Positions 54,195 to 63,292 are shown, counted from the stretch's first letter. The stretch is DNA of 64,000 nucleotides from an uncultured Kordia sp. (GCF_947496985.1 NZ_CANMEZ010000002.1:310001-374000); one strand, 5' to 3'. Numbers and translations: made by a program. The notes: generated by a model from the letters alone, not told the origin.

Positions 54195-57100
54195 CTAATT
54201 AATTTTATACTTTACCTCTTCTTCTTCTAATGCATCCAACAATTCTTGTGTAATATTTACTTTTCGTTTTTTACTTGACGTTTGCAATTTGATTTTTTCC
54301 TTTGCTTCGTATAGTGTAAAATGTAACGATTTATCACCTTTGTGCGTTTCTACAATATCATTAATAAAATCAAGTTTTTGATTCTCTAATTTATTCACAT
54401 CTAATAAGATTGTCAATTTCCGCGCAGCAGTTTCCATTATATCTTGCAACAATTGCATAGAATTGAATTGAATTCTTGGGTCGCCACGTTTTCCAGTGTC
54501 TTTATTTACCCAACCTTCTTTGATAAATGCTTTTATGTACACAAATGAATTTGGCACGAAGAAATGTCTAAACTTTAAATAATCTTCTCCAAAAATTCTG
54601 AATTCATATGAGTTTAAATAATCTTCCACTGTAAATAATGCCCAACCTTTTCCATTTTTCGAAACTCTATGTTGCACATCAGTTACAACACCCGCAAAAG
54701 GAATTTCACGGTTTACATAGTTCTCCATTTGCATGAAATAAGATAAATCTCCTTTACAGAAATATTTCATTTCTGCTTTGAAATCATCTAACGGATGCCC
54801 CGAAATATAGATTCCGACAACTTCTTTTTCACGTGCTAGTTTTTCCATAGTTCCCCATTCTTCACATGGTGGAACTTTTGGTTCTTCTATTTGTACTTCA
54901 CTGGCTTCTCCAAATAAACTTACTTGCGAAGAGTTTTGGTTTTCTTGAAATTTTGCTCCGTATTTTACTGCTTTTTCTAAAAATGTAATGGTATCATTTT
55001 CGGTGTGAAAGTATTGTGCGCGATGTGTATCTCCAAAAGAATCAAATCCGCCAGCTAAGGCTAAATTTTCAAATGCTTTTTTGTTTGCTGCGCGAAGATC
55101 GATTCTTTTAGCCAGATCGAACACAGATTTATATTTTCCTTCAGAACGTTCTTTTACAATCGTTTTTACAGCTCCATGTCCAACTCCTTTGATGGCTCCC
55201 ATTCCAAAACGAACAGCTCCTTCATCATTTACTGTAAATTTATAGAATGATTCGTTTACATCTGGACCTAATACATCTAGTTTCATACGTTTACATTCTT
55301 CCATAAAGAAGGTAATCGTTTTGATATCATTCATGTTATTAGAAAGTACAGCTGCCATGTACTCTGCAGGATAGTGTGCTTTTAAATAGGCTGTTTGGTA
55401 GGCAATCCAAGCATAACATGTTGAATGCGATTTGTTGAAGGCATAGGCAGCAAATGCTTCCCAGTCTTTCCAAATTTTTTCTAATCTATCTTCGGCATGT
55501 CCTTTAGCTGAAGCTTGCGAAATAAATTTCGGCTTCATCTTATCTAGTACAGCTTTTTGCTTTTTACCCATTGCTTTACGCAAGACATCGGCTTCACCTT
55601 TTGTAAAGTCTGCCAATTTCTGCGAAAGCAACATCACTTGCTCCTGATATACTGTAATTCCGTAAGTTTCTTCTAAGTATTCTTCACATGCATCTAAATC
55701 GTACTCAATGTCTTCTTCTCCGTGTTTTCTACGAATAAAACTCGGAATGTATTCCATTGGACCTGGACGATACAATGCATTCATTGCAATTAAATCGGCA
55801 AACGTTGTTGGCTTGAGCGATTTCATGTGCTTCTGCATTCCAGGCGATTCATACTGGAACACACCTACCGTTTCTCCACGTTGGAATAACGCATACGTTT
55901 CTTCATCTTCCAACGATATATTCTCAATATCGATTTCTACATCGTGCTTGTATTTTACTAGTTTTACGGTATCTTTTATAAGGGTTAGGGTTTTTAGTCC
56001 TAAGAAATCCATTTTTAGCAGACCAGCATCTTCCACAACCGAGTTATCAAATTGTGTACAGTACATTTCTGAATCTTTCGCCAACGCAACAGGAACGAAC
56101 TTTGTAATATCATCAGGCGTAATGATAACTCCACAAGCGTGAATTCCGGTATTACGTACCGAACCTTCCAACACACGTGCCATATTTACGGTTTCCGCTG
56201 CTAAATCATCTTCTTCCGAAATATTTACCAATTCATTAATTAGTAATACTTCTTCTGCTCTAAATTTTTGTTTTAATTCAGCTTCCGATTTTCCGAAAAT
56301 CTTTGCAAGTTTCGTATTCGGAATCAGTTTAGCAATCCTATCCGCATCACTTAAAGGTAAATCCAATACACGAGCTGTATCACGAATAGAAGATTTTGCT
56401 GCCATCGTTCCATACGTAATAATCTGTGCTACCTGATTTTCACCATATTTATCAATTACATATTGCATCACACGACCACGACCTTCATCATCAAAGTCAA
56501 TATCAATATCGGGCATGGATACACGATCAGGATTTAAGAAACGCTCAAAAAGTAAATCGTACAGCATTGGATCAATATTCGTAATCCACAAACAGTAGGC
56601 AACTACCGATCCTGCTGCAGATCCACGACCTGGACCAACCGAAACATCCATGTTTCGGGCTTCCCTAATAAAATCTTCTACAATTAAGAAATATCCTGGA
56701 TATCCTGTGTTTTCAATTGTTGCCAACTCAAAATCGAGTCGCTCTTCAATTTCTGGCGTAATTTCACCATATCGTTTTTTTGCACCTTCGTACGTTAAGT
56801 GTCTTAGAAATTTGTTTTCTCCACGTTTTCCGCCATCAATTTTATCTTCTTCAAACTGAAATTCTTCTGGAATATCAAACGCTGGTAATAATACATCACG
56901 TGCTAACTCAAAAGGCTCTACTTTGTCAATGATTTCTTGAATAGAAAGTATGGCACTTGGCAAATCTTTAAACAAGGTTTTCATTTCATCAGGCGACTTG
57001 AAATAGTATTCCTGATTTGGTAATCCATAACGATAACCACGTCCACGTCCAATTGGCGTTGCTTGTTTTTCACCATCTTTTACACATAATAAAATATCAT

Positions 57101-58577
57101 GCGCATTTGCGTCTTCTTGTGAAATATAATAGGTATTGTTAGTCGCAACTAGTTGTATTTCATGTTTTTTTGCCAACTTCACCAAGACATCATTTACACG
57201 ATTTTCATCTTCTTGATTGTGACGCATAATTTCTACATAGAGATCATCTTGAAAAGTTTCTTTCCACCAAAGCAATGCTTCCTCGGCTTGTATTTCTCCT
57301 ATGTTTAGTACTTTATTCGGAACTTCTCCATAGAGGTTTCCAGTTAAGACTATTAAGTCTTCTTTGTATTGTTCTATTATTTTTTTGTCAATTCGCGGCA
57401 CATAGTAAAATCCTTTTGTATAGGCGATTGATGACATTTTTGCCAAGTTGTGATAACCTTTTTTATTTTTGGCTAAGAGTACAATTTGGTATCCGTTGTC
57501 TTTTCTAGTTTTATCTAAATGATCTTCACATACAAAAAATTCACAACCGATAATTGGTTTTAGAAGTTGTTCTGTACTAGTTTCTCCTTTTGCTTCTGCT
57601 TCCGCGATGCGTGCCTTGACGCCTTTATTATGGTTTCCGACTTGTTTTACAAAGTGAAATGCTCCCATCATGTTGGCATGATCCGTAATGGAAACCGCTT
57701 GCATATTATATTTGCTTGCTGCTTTTACTAAATCAGGAATACTTGAAGTTGATTGTAATACGGAGAATTGCGAATGATTGTGCAGATGTACAAATTCGGC
57801 ATTTTGTAATGCTTGAAGGTTTTCTGCAATTTCTTCTTTAGAAATTCCGCTTCCACCTTGTTCTTTTTCTAAACGCTTACGAATTTTCTCTGATGCCGCT
57901 TTTAGATTGATATGTTTCAACCCGATCATCTCAATCGACTGTGGATTGTTTTCAGAGAAACGTTCAAAATAATCTGGCAATACATCTAATTGCTCAGTTG
58001 TATATTCTTTTCTACGAACAAGTTCTAAGAAACAACGTGTAGTTGCTTCCACATCGGCAGTTGCGTTGTGCGCTTCACCAAATCCTACTCCAAAAAGATA
58101 TTGGTGTAATTCTGTTAGTGTTGGTAATTTGAACTTTCCTCCTCGTCCACCAGGAATTTGACACAAACTTGCTGTTGCTTCTGTACACGTATCTAGCACA
58201 GGTAGTTCCTGTAATGTATTGGCAACATCTTCTCTGTAGAATTCTGCGCCCATAATATTTACATCAAAGCCAACATTTTGTCCGACAATGAATTTCGTTT
58301 TAGAAAGCGCTATGTTGAATTTTTCTAAAACCTCTGAAAGTGTAATTCCTTGTTCGGCTGCTAATTCTGTAGAAATTCCGTGAATTTTTTCGGCATCATA
58401 TGGAATATTAAAACCTTCTGGTTGCACCAAATAATCCTGATGTTCGATCAAGTTTCCTAATTCATCATGCAATTGCCAAGCGATTTGAATACATCTTGGC
58501 CAATTGTCTGTATCAGAAATTGGTGCATCCCATCGTTTTGGTAACCCTGTTGTTTCGGTATCAAATATTAAGTACAT
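54195..58577 (-). CDS. dnaE: DNA polymerase III alpha subunit with fused exonuclease
   Basis: 1460 residues. Residues 1-200 are a DnaQ-type 3'-5' exonuclease (MYLIFDTETTGLP, HNATADVEAT), which is typical of Bacteroidota DnaE. The PHP domain begins near 262 (FVHLHNHSQFSVLQ). The polymerase core has SVGPGRGSAAGS and the catalytic Asp cluster in PDIDIDFDDEGRGR near 689, with FNKSHSTCYAWIAYQ in the fingers. A C-terminal helix-hairpin-helix and OB fold follow. It replicates the chromosome. Confidence 0.95.
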   Translation of the reverse strand: MYLIFDTETTGLPKRWDAPISDTDNWPRCIQIAWQLHDELGNLIEHQDYLVQPEGFNIPYDAEKIHGISTELAAEQGITLSEVLEKFNIALSKTKFIVGQNVGFDVNIMGAEFYREDVANTLQELPVLDTCTEATASLCQIPGGRGGKFKLPTLTELHQYLFGVGFGEAHNATADVEATTRCFLELVRRKEYTTEQLDVLPDYFERFSENNPQSIEMIGLKHINLKAASEKIRKRLEKEQGGSGISKEEIAENLQALQNAEFVHLHNHSQFSVLQSTSSIPDLVKAASKYNMQAVSITDHANMMGAFHFVKQVGNHNKGVKARIAEAEAKGETSTEQLLKPIIGCEFFVCEDHLDKTRKDNGYQIVLLAKNKKGYHNLAKMSSIAYTKGFYYVPRIDKKIIEQYKEDLIVLTGNLYGEVPNKVLNIGEIQAEEALLWWKETFQDDLYVEIMRHNQEDENRVNDVLVKLAKKHEIQLVATNNTYYISQEDANAHDILLCVKDGEKQATPIGRGRGYRYGLPNQEYYFKSPDEMKTLFKDLPSAILSIQEIIDKVEPFELARDVLLPAFDIPEEFQFEEDKIDGGKRGENKFLRHLTYEGAKKRYGEITPEIEERLDFELATIENTGYPGYFLIVEDFIREARNMDVSVGPGRGSAAGSVVAYCLWITNIDPMLYDLLFERFLNPDRVSMPDIDIDFDDEGRGRVMQYVIDKYGENQVAQIITYGTMAAKSSIRDTARVLDLPLSDADRIAKLIPNTKLAKIFGKSEAELKQKFRAEEVLLINELVNISEEDDLAAETVNMARVLEGSVRNTGIHACGVIITPDDITKFVPVALAKDSEMYCTQFDNSVVEDAGLLKMDFLGLKTLTLIKDTVKLVKYKHDVEIDIENISLEDEETYALFQRGETVGVFQYESPGMQKHMKSLKPTTFADLIAMNALYRPGPMEYIPSFIRRKHGEEDIEYDLDACEEYLEETYGITVYQEQVMLLSQKLADFTKGEADVLRKAMGKKQKAVLDKMKPKFISQASAKGHAEDRLEKIWKDWEAFAAYAFNKSHSTCYAWIAYQTAYLKAHYPAEYMAAVLSNNMNDIKTITFFMEECKRMKLDVLGPDVNESFYKFTVNDEGAVRFGMGAIKGVGHGAVKTIVKERSEGKYKSVFDLAKRIDLRAANKKAFENLALAGGFDSFGDTHRAQYFHTENDTITFLEKAVKYGAKFQENQNSSQVSLFGEASEVQIEEPKVPPCEEWGTMEKLAREKEVVGIYISGHPLDDFKAEMKYFCKGDLSYFMQMENYVNREIPFAGVVTDVQHRVSKNGKGWALFTVEDYLNSYEFRIFGEDYLKFRHFFVPNSFVYIKAFIKEGWVNKDTGKRGDPRIQFNSMQLLQDIMETAARKLTILLDVNKLENQKLDFINDIVETHKGDKSLHFTLYEAKEKIKLQTSSKKRKVNITQELLDALEEEEVKYKIN

Positions 58578-58816
58578 ATGTTGCTTTTGTGTAGAGGAAA
58601 TTGAACGGATAAAATTACAAATTTATTTCCTGTTTTTTAATGAGAGTTATTAACACTGTATTAGTGACTGAATGACATGTTGAAGCTCTTTTTAGCACCG
58701 ACTACAACTATCTGTCTTTGAGTTATTAACTATATTTGACGTGCTAAAAAAGCGACTAATGAAGGCACGACCACACTTTTTCGTGTGGGAATATCAAAAA
58801 AAGTTAATTTAAGTAG
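58578..58816. other. Gene-free region between dnaE and rpsP
   Basis: Contains CTTTTTAGCAC (58688-58698) and GTGCTAAAAAAG (58742-58753), an inverted pair 43 bases apart, and CCACAC/GTGTGG (58772-58789). The first could be a terminator or a leader structure. No small gene seen. Confidence 0.5.
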
Positions 58817-58844
58817 TTGTGTTTCAGAAATAATAGTATTTTTG
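58817..58844 (+). promoter_or_regulatory. Promoter of rpsP
   Basis: TTG at 58817-58819, 17 bases, then TATTTTTG at 58837-58844, a full match to the Bacteroidota -33/-7 pattern TTG-N17-TAnnTTTG. It gives a 5' leader of about 40 bases. Confidence 0.75.
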
Positions 58845-58890
58845 CGCCTCATTAATAACAGAGGTCGAGAACCTCACAAATTAATTTTTT

Positions 58891-59394
58891 ATGCCTGTTA
58901 AAATTAGATTACAGAGACACGGTAAAAAAGGAAAACCTTTTTACTGGATCGTTGCAGCTGATGCACGTTCAAAAAGAGATGGTAGATACTTAGAGAAATT
59001 AGGTACTTACAATCCAAACACTAACCCTGCAACTATTGACTTAAACCTTGATGGTGCTGTAGCATGGTTACAAAACGGTGCTCAACCAACTGATACTGCA
59101 CGAGCAATCCTTTCTTATAAAGGTGCTATGTACAAGAATCACTTACTTGGTGGAGTTCGTAAAGGTGCTTTAACTGAAGCGCAAGTAGAAGAGAAATTTA
59201 CTGCTTGGCTTGAGACTAAAGAAGGATCAGTACAAGGAAAAGTTGACAGTTTAGCGCAAGCTGAAGCAGATGCAAAAGCGAAAGCTTTTGAAGCAGAGAA
59301 AGCTGTAAACGAAGCTCGTATTGCCGCAAATGCTCCTGTTGTAGAAGATGCAGCAGAAGATGCTGGAGAAACTCCTGCAGGTGAAGAAGAATAA
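58891..59394 (+). CDS. rpsP: 30S ribosomal protein S16
   Basis: 167 residues. The first 80 are the usual S16 ([34 protein letters not shown]), followed by a long Ala/Glu/Lys-rich extension ending in acidic residues. Extensions are common in Bacteroidota. It begins a plus-strand row with rimM. Confidence 0.97.
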   Translation: MPVKIRLQRHGKKGKPFYWIVAADARSKRDGRYLEKLGTYNPNTNPATIDLNLDGAVAWLQNGAQPTDTARAILSYKGAMYKNHLLGGVRKGALTEAQVEEKFTAWLETKEGSVQGKVDSLAQAEADAKAKAFEAEKAVNEARIAANAPVVEDAAEDAGETPAGEEE

Positions 59395-59418
59395 ATTATA
59401 GACTTACATATAATTTTT

Positions 59419-59447
59419 AGCCTAGTAAATACTAAATTTGCTAGGCT
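59419..59447 (+). terminator. Hairpin between rpsP and rimM
   Basis: AGCCTAG pairs with CTAGGCT over 15 bases and is followed by a T run. It is 18 bases before the rimM start, so it may partly end rpsP transcription and lower rimM expression. Confidence 0.8.
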
Positions 59448-59464
59448 TTTTTTATGATATAGAT

Positions 59465-59992
59465 ATGCGAATTGAAGATTGTTTTTATTTAGGAAAGATT
59501 GTTAAGAAGTATAGCTTTAAAGGTGAACTTTTAGCAAAATTAGATACAGATCAGCCAGATTTGTATGATGATTTAGACGCCGTTTTTATAAAACTCGGAC
59601 GTAATTTTTTACCATTTTTTATTGAGAAATCATCATTACACAAATCGGATTTGTTACGGTTGAAGTTTGAAGATATAAATACGGAAGAAGATGCAGATCA
59701 ATTACTGAAATGTGAATTATACCTGCCTTTGGAGTTTTTACCAAAGCTAGAAGGCAATAAGTTTTATTACCACGAAATTATTGGTTTTACAGTTGAAGAT
59801 GCTTCTTTTGGAACCGTTGGAAAAGTTACTGGTGTGAATGATAATACATCCCAACCTTTGTTTGAAATTGAACGCCAATCAATTGAAATTCTAATTCCAA
59901 TTAATGATGATATTATTAAGGAAGTGGATCGTGACAATAAAACTATTCATGTTGAAGCACCAGAAGGTTTAATTGATTTGTATTTACAATAA
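59465..59992 (+). CDS. rimM: Ribosome maturation factor RimM
   Basis: 175 residues from MRIEDCFYLGKIVKK; an upstream in-frame ATG at 59438 lies inside the terminator. KYSFKGELLAKLDTD, a central helix-poor region, and the PRC-like second half (FYYHEIIGFTVEDASFGTVGKV, ILIPINDDIIKEVD, LIDLYLQ) identify RimM. It helps process the 16S rRNA and binds S19. Confidence 0.93.
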   Translation: MRIEDCFYLGKIVKKYSFKGELLAKLDTDQPDLYDDLDAVFIKLGRNFLPFFIEKSSLHKSDLLRLKFEDINTEEDADQLLKCELYLPLEFLPKLEGNKFYYHEIIGFTVEDASFGTVGKVTGVNDNTSQPLFEIERQSIEILIPINDDIIKEVDRDNKTIHVEAPEGLIDLYLQ

Positions 59993-60005
59993 AAAGTACG
60001 TTACA

Positions 60006-60515
60006 ATGGTAAAAATGGCAGAAGTTGATTTGAAAACTAAGTACGGAACGTTTCGTGAAGTACTTTTTTATGATGGACAGAAAGAAGCAATTGCTTTTTA
60101 TATGGGCGATATTTCTGAACAAAAAGATGTTTTGTGTAGAGTACATTCATCCTGCATACATGCGCATATTTTTAATAGTATTGAATGTGAATGTAGAGAA
60201 GAAATGGCAATTGCACAACAACTGATTCAGAAAGAAGGTCGCGGAATTATCATTTGGTTAGAGCAAGAAGGAAAAGGGAATGGACATTATGCTTTATTGA
60301 AAAGTATTCCTTTTAAACGAGAAGGAATGTCACAAGCAGAAGCGTATGAAGTTGCTGGTTTTCAAAAAGATGCTAGAGATTTTTCGGCCGCAGCCAAAAT
60401 TTTAAAAGCGTTAAACGTAGCATCCATTAAAATGTTAACGAATAATCAGAAGAAAGTTGATACACTTAACCAGCATGGTATTGAAGTTTCAGGAATTAAA
60501 TCGCTTGAATTGTAA
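60006..60515 (+). CDS. GTP cyclohydrolase II-like protein
   Basis: 169 residues from MVKMAEVDLKTKYG; MAEVDLK (60015) is also possible. RVHSSCIHAHIFNSIECECREEM carries the three Cys of the RibA zinc site. The catalytic region is GRGIIIWLEQEGKGNGHYAL against the usual GRGxIIYLxQEGRGIGL, and KDARDFSAAAKIL against DxRxYxxxAxIL. It is shorter than bifunctional RibBA and carries no RibB domain. It may be a divergent cyclohydrolase in riboflavin synthesis or a related deaminase. It lies between rimM and trmN6, not with rib genes. Confidence 0.75.
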   Translation: MVKMAEVDLKTKYGTFREVLFYDGQKEAIAFYMGDISEQKDVLCRVHSSCIHAHIFNSIECECREEMAIAQQLIQKEGRGIIIWLEQEGKGNGHYALLKSIPFKREGMSQAEAYEVAGFQKDARDFSAAAKILKALNVASIKMLTNNQKKVDTLNQHGIEVSGIKSLEL

Positions 60516-60518
60516 ACT

Positions 60519-61232
60519 ATGAGCAAACCCTTTCGATTTAAAGAATTTACGATACATCAAGATAAAACCGCTATGAAAGTTGGTACAGATGGCGTTTTGT
60601 TGGGCGCATGGGCCTCTATAAAGAAGAATCCTTTTGCTATTTTAGATATTGGTGCCGGCACAGGTTTGATTGCCCTACAATTAGCACAACGTTCACAAGC
60701 AGAAGTGATTGATGCTATCGAAATTGAAGACAATGCCTATGAGCAAGCTGTTGAAAATTTCGAAAATTCTCCTTGGAGCGATCGTTTATTTTGTTATCAT
60801 GCTGGATTGGACGAATTTGTAGATGAAATTGAAGACACGTATGATTTAATTGTTTCAAATCCGCCTTTTTACAGTGAAGATTATAAAAGTGAAGATGTAA
60901 AGCGTGATACGGCTCGTTTTACTGACGCATTGCCTTTTAACGAATTGCTTGCCGGTGTTGCTAAATTATTAGAACCAACAGGAACATTTTGCACCATTAT
61001 TCCTTACAAAGAACAAGAACGCTTTGTTAATCTGGCGGAAGCCAACGGATTATTTCCAAATAACACATGCAACGTAAAAGGAAATCTGGAAGCAGATTTC
61101 AAACGTAGTCTATTGTCGTTTTCTTTTGAAAAAACTGAAAATACAGTAGAAGAGTTAATTATTGAAACCGAGAGACATCAATATACAGACGCTTACATTT
61201 CCTTAACAAAAGACTTTTATTTAAAATTATAA
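60519..61232 (+). CDS. trmN6: tRNA1(Val) adenine-37 N6-methyltransferase
   Basis: 237 residues: motif I ILDIGAGTGLIALQLAQ, an acidic residue in DAIEIEDNA and the catalytic NPPF in LIVSNPPFYSE. The KVGTDGVLLGAW start is typical of the YfiC/TrmN6 branch. It uses SAM. It starts three bases after the cyclohydrolase-like gene, so the two are probably one transcript. Confidence 0.9.
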   Translation: MSKPFRFKEFTIHQDKTAMKVGTDGVLLGAWASIKKNPFAILDIGAGTGLIALQLAQRSQAEVIDAIEIEDNAYEQAVENFENSPWSDRLFCYHAGLDEFVDEIEDTYDLIVSNPPFYSEDYKSEDVKRDTARFTDALPFNELLAGVAKLLEPTGTFCTIIPYKEQERFVNLAEANGLFPNNTCNVKGNLEADFKRSLLSFSFEKTENTVEELIIETERHQYTDAYISLTKDFYLKL

Positions 61233-61336
61233 CAATTTGTCTTTGTTTTGTGAGATTTCATTAATTACTTTTGTGAAAGCGATTTACGAACATTCCGTAA
61301 ATTTGAGTATTAAAAAATGCTATTAAATTACAATCA

Positions 61337-62515
61337 ATGAAACCAGATTTATTCCAAGCTCCTGATTACTACAATTTAGACGAGCTTTTAACAGACGAAC
61401 ATAAGTTAGTAAGAGACGCAGCCCGCGAATGGGTAAAAAGAGACGTTTCTCCAATTATAGAAGATTATGCTCAGCGTGCTGAGTTTCCAACACAAATCAT
61501 TGATGGATTAGCAAATATTGGTGCTTTTGGCCCTTACATTCCAGCAGAATATGGTGGTGCTGGATTGGATCAAATTAGTTACGGATTAATTATGCAAGAG
61601 ATTGAACGCGGAGATTCTGGAGTTCGTTCTACTGCTTCTGTACAATCTTCATTGGTTATGTATCCTATTTGGAAGTATGGAAATGAAGATCAACGTAAAA
61701 AATATTTACCAAAATTAGCTTCTGGTGAATGGATGGGATCTTTTGGTCTTACAGAACCTGATCATGGAAGTAACCCTGGAGGAATGACAACTAATTTTAA
61801 AGATATGGGAGATCATTATCTTTTAAACGGTGCAAAAATGTGGATTTCAAATTCTCCTTTTTGTCAAATCGCAGTTGTTTGGGCTAAGAATGAAGAAGGA
61901 AGAATTCACGGATTGATAGTGGAACGTGGTATGGAAGGATTTTCTACACCTGAAACACACAATAAATGGTCATTAAGAGCTTCTGCAACAGGAGAGCTTA
62001 TTTTTGATAATGTAAAAGTTCCTAAAGAAAATTTATTACCCAACAAATCTGGTCTTGGTGCGCCGCTTGGCTGTTTAGATTCTGCACGTTTTGGTATTGC
62101 TTGGGGAGCTATTGGAGCTGCTATGGATTGTTATGATACAGCTTTACGTTATAGTAAAGAGCGTATTCAGTTTAGCAAACCTATTGGTCAGTTTCAATTA
62201 CAACAAAAGAAACTAGCAGAAATGATTACTGAAATCACAAAAGCACAATTGCTAGCTTGGCGTTTAGGAGTAATGCGTGAAAATGGCACAGCTACATCTG
62301 CCCAAATTTCTATGGCAAAAAGAAACAATGTAGAAATGGCTTTAAAAATTGCACGTGAAGCACGTCAAATGTTAGGCGGAATGGGAATTAGTGGTGAATA
62401 TTCAATCATGAGACACATGATGAATTTAGAAAGTGTAATTACCTATGAAGGAACACACGATATTCACTTGTTAATTACAGGACTTGATGTTACTGGATTA
62501 AATGCTTTTAAATAA
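61337..62515 (+). CDS. Acyl-CoA dehydrogenase, glutaryl-CoA type
   Basis: 392 residues of the acyl-CoA dehydrogenase family with FAD-linked fold: GLTEPDHGSNPGGM, KMWISNSPFCQIAVVWAK, FDNVKVPKENLL and the catalytic Glu in ITYEGTHDIHLLITGLDVTG. The last pattern is that of glutaryl-CoA dehydrogenases. It may take part in lysine breakdown. A degenerate palindrome TTTACG-N7-CGTAAA (61283-61301) lies before it. Confidence 0.9.
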   Translation: MKPDLFQAPDYYNLDELLTDEHKLVRDAAREWVKRDVSPIIEDYAQRAEFPTQIIDGLANIGAFGPYIPAEYGGAGLDQISYGLIMQEIERGDSGVRSTASVQSSLVMYPIWKYGNEDQRKKYLPKLASGEWMGSFGLTEPDHGSNPGGMTTNFKDMGDHYLLNGAKMWISNSPFCQIAVVWAKNEEGRIHGLIVERGMEGFSTPETHNKWSLRASATGELIFDNVKVPKENLLPNKSGLGAPLGCLDSARFGIAWGAIGAAMDCYDTALRYSKERIQFSKPIGQFQLQQKKLAEMITEITKAQLLAWRLGVMRENGTATSAQISMAKRNNVEMALKIAREARQMLGGMGISGEYSIMRHMMNLESVITYEGTHDIHLLITGLDVTGLNAFK

Positions 62516-62522
62516 GAAATAG

Positions 62523-62547
62523 AAAGCTTTTTAGGAAGCTTTTTTTA
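62523..62547 (+). terminator. Terminator of the acyl-CoA dehydrogenase
   Basis: AAAGCTT and AAGCTTT pair over TTTAGG, followed by a T run. It overlaps the stop codon of the minus-strand micropeptide. Confidence 0.75.
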
Positions 62548-62689
62548 ATAAATCAAACAAAGGGCAGCGTTTACAGCGTTTGCCCTTTTTGTATTTTTTG
62601 CAACATTTGCTCTTGCAATTTTTAACGGGTTTGATAGCGTGCTTCTTAGATTTTTTCTGAATTTCTTCTATATCGATCAATAAAGACAT
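62531..62689 (-). CDS. 52-residue Cys/Lys-rich micropeptide
   Basis: Reads MSLLIDIEEIQKKSKKHAI, then six Cys in a very basic stretch (KNCKSKCCKKYKKG, RCKRCPLFDLLKKAS), ending at TAA (62531-62533). I recall similar short flavobacterial proteins with the CKSKCC and CKxCPxFDL motifs, annotated as hypothetical. The Cys cluster could bind zinc or iron. It is too short for many gene callers. It converges on the acyl-CoA dehydrogenase. Confidence 0.7.
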   Translation of the reverse strand: MSLLIDIEEIQKKSKKHAIKPVKNCKSKCCKKYKKGKRCKRCPLFDLLKKAS

Positions 62690-63070
62690 AAACGACTGTT
62701 ATATAATATATTTCGAGTGCAAATATATCTATTTAAATTTAATCTAAATAAAAAAGTTTAATTTTTTGTGCAGAATTTTTAGGAGGATTTTCAAAACTTC
62801 AAAAGTCAGGGAAATCCCTTTTTAGGTTTAAGGAAGTTATTTTAACTACTAAATGAGACCCCCTAATTTCTCAATTTAATATATAACTAACTTTTATATT
62901 TCTCTAAGTCTCCTCAGCAACACTAAAAAAAAGGGAGTAATCACAAGAATGATCTCCCTTTTATCTAATAGAATAATACTATTATAATGAGATTCCCCTA
63001 AACCTCAATATGTTTATTGCTAAATTAAAACATATCCAAAAAGCGCGATATAAATAAACAATACTTATGC
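62690..63070. other. Gene-free AT-rich stretch
   Basis: No coding sequence that I can support on either strand. It contains the hairpin at 62929-62962. A small GGGA/TCCC hairpin with a T run lies at 62810-62825. Confidence 0.6.
62929..62962 (-). terminator. Terminator with no visible gene
   Basis: AAAAGGGAG pairs with CTCCCTTTT, with ATCA/TGAT extending it, and on the minus strand a run of eight T follows. It lies about 110 bases downstream (minus strand) of the palindrome at 63071, with no frame between. Confidence 0.75.
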
Positions 63071-63085
63071 TACGGTAAAACCGTA
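63071..63085. promoter_or_regulatory. Orphan palindromic operator
   Basis: TACGG TAAAA CCGTA, same core as at 4121, 10274 and 12210. No start codon lies 60-70 bases away on either strand. Confidence 0.65.
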
Positions 63086-63234
63086 ATTATAATAAGTTTT
63101 CACATCAAAAAATAATAAAACTATAAAAACCAACCACTTACAATTATTAAAAAAAGATATTTAATAGAATATTTTAAGAAATATACTGCTTTTTGCTAAA
63201 AAACACCTTTATTTTGAGCAATTAGACACTTATC

Positions 63235-63255
63235 AATTACGGTAAAACCGTAATT
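63235..63255. promoter_or_regulatory. Second orphan palindromic operator
   Basis: AATTACGG TAAAA CCGTAATT, 8-base arms, the longest copy in the window. It is itself bracketed by ATTTTGAG (63211-63218) and CTCAAAAT (63257-63264). No gene starts at the distance seen for the other sites. Confidence 0.7.
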
Positions 63256-63266
63256 ACTCAAAATAA

Positions 63267-63292
63267 AAAGGCGAACATAGTCGCTCGCCTTT
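63267..63292 (-). terminator. Terminator of precursor E
   Basis: AAAGGCGA pairs with TCGCCTTT over a 10-base loop, followed on the minus strand by TTTTTATTTT. Confidence 0.85.

Noticed and set aside
63071-63255. Chromosome dimer-resolution or recombination site
   Set aside because: The palindrome recurs at fixed distance before start codons elsewhere, which fits an operator better; no recombinase gene is in view.
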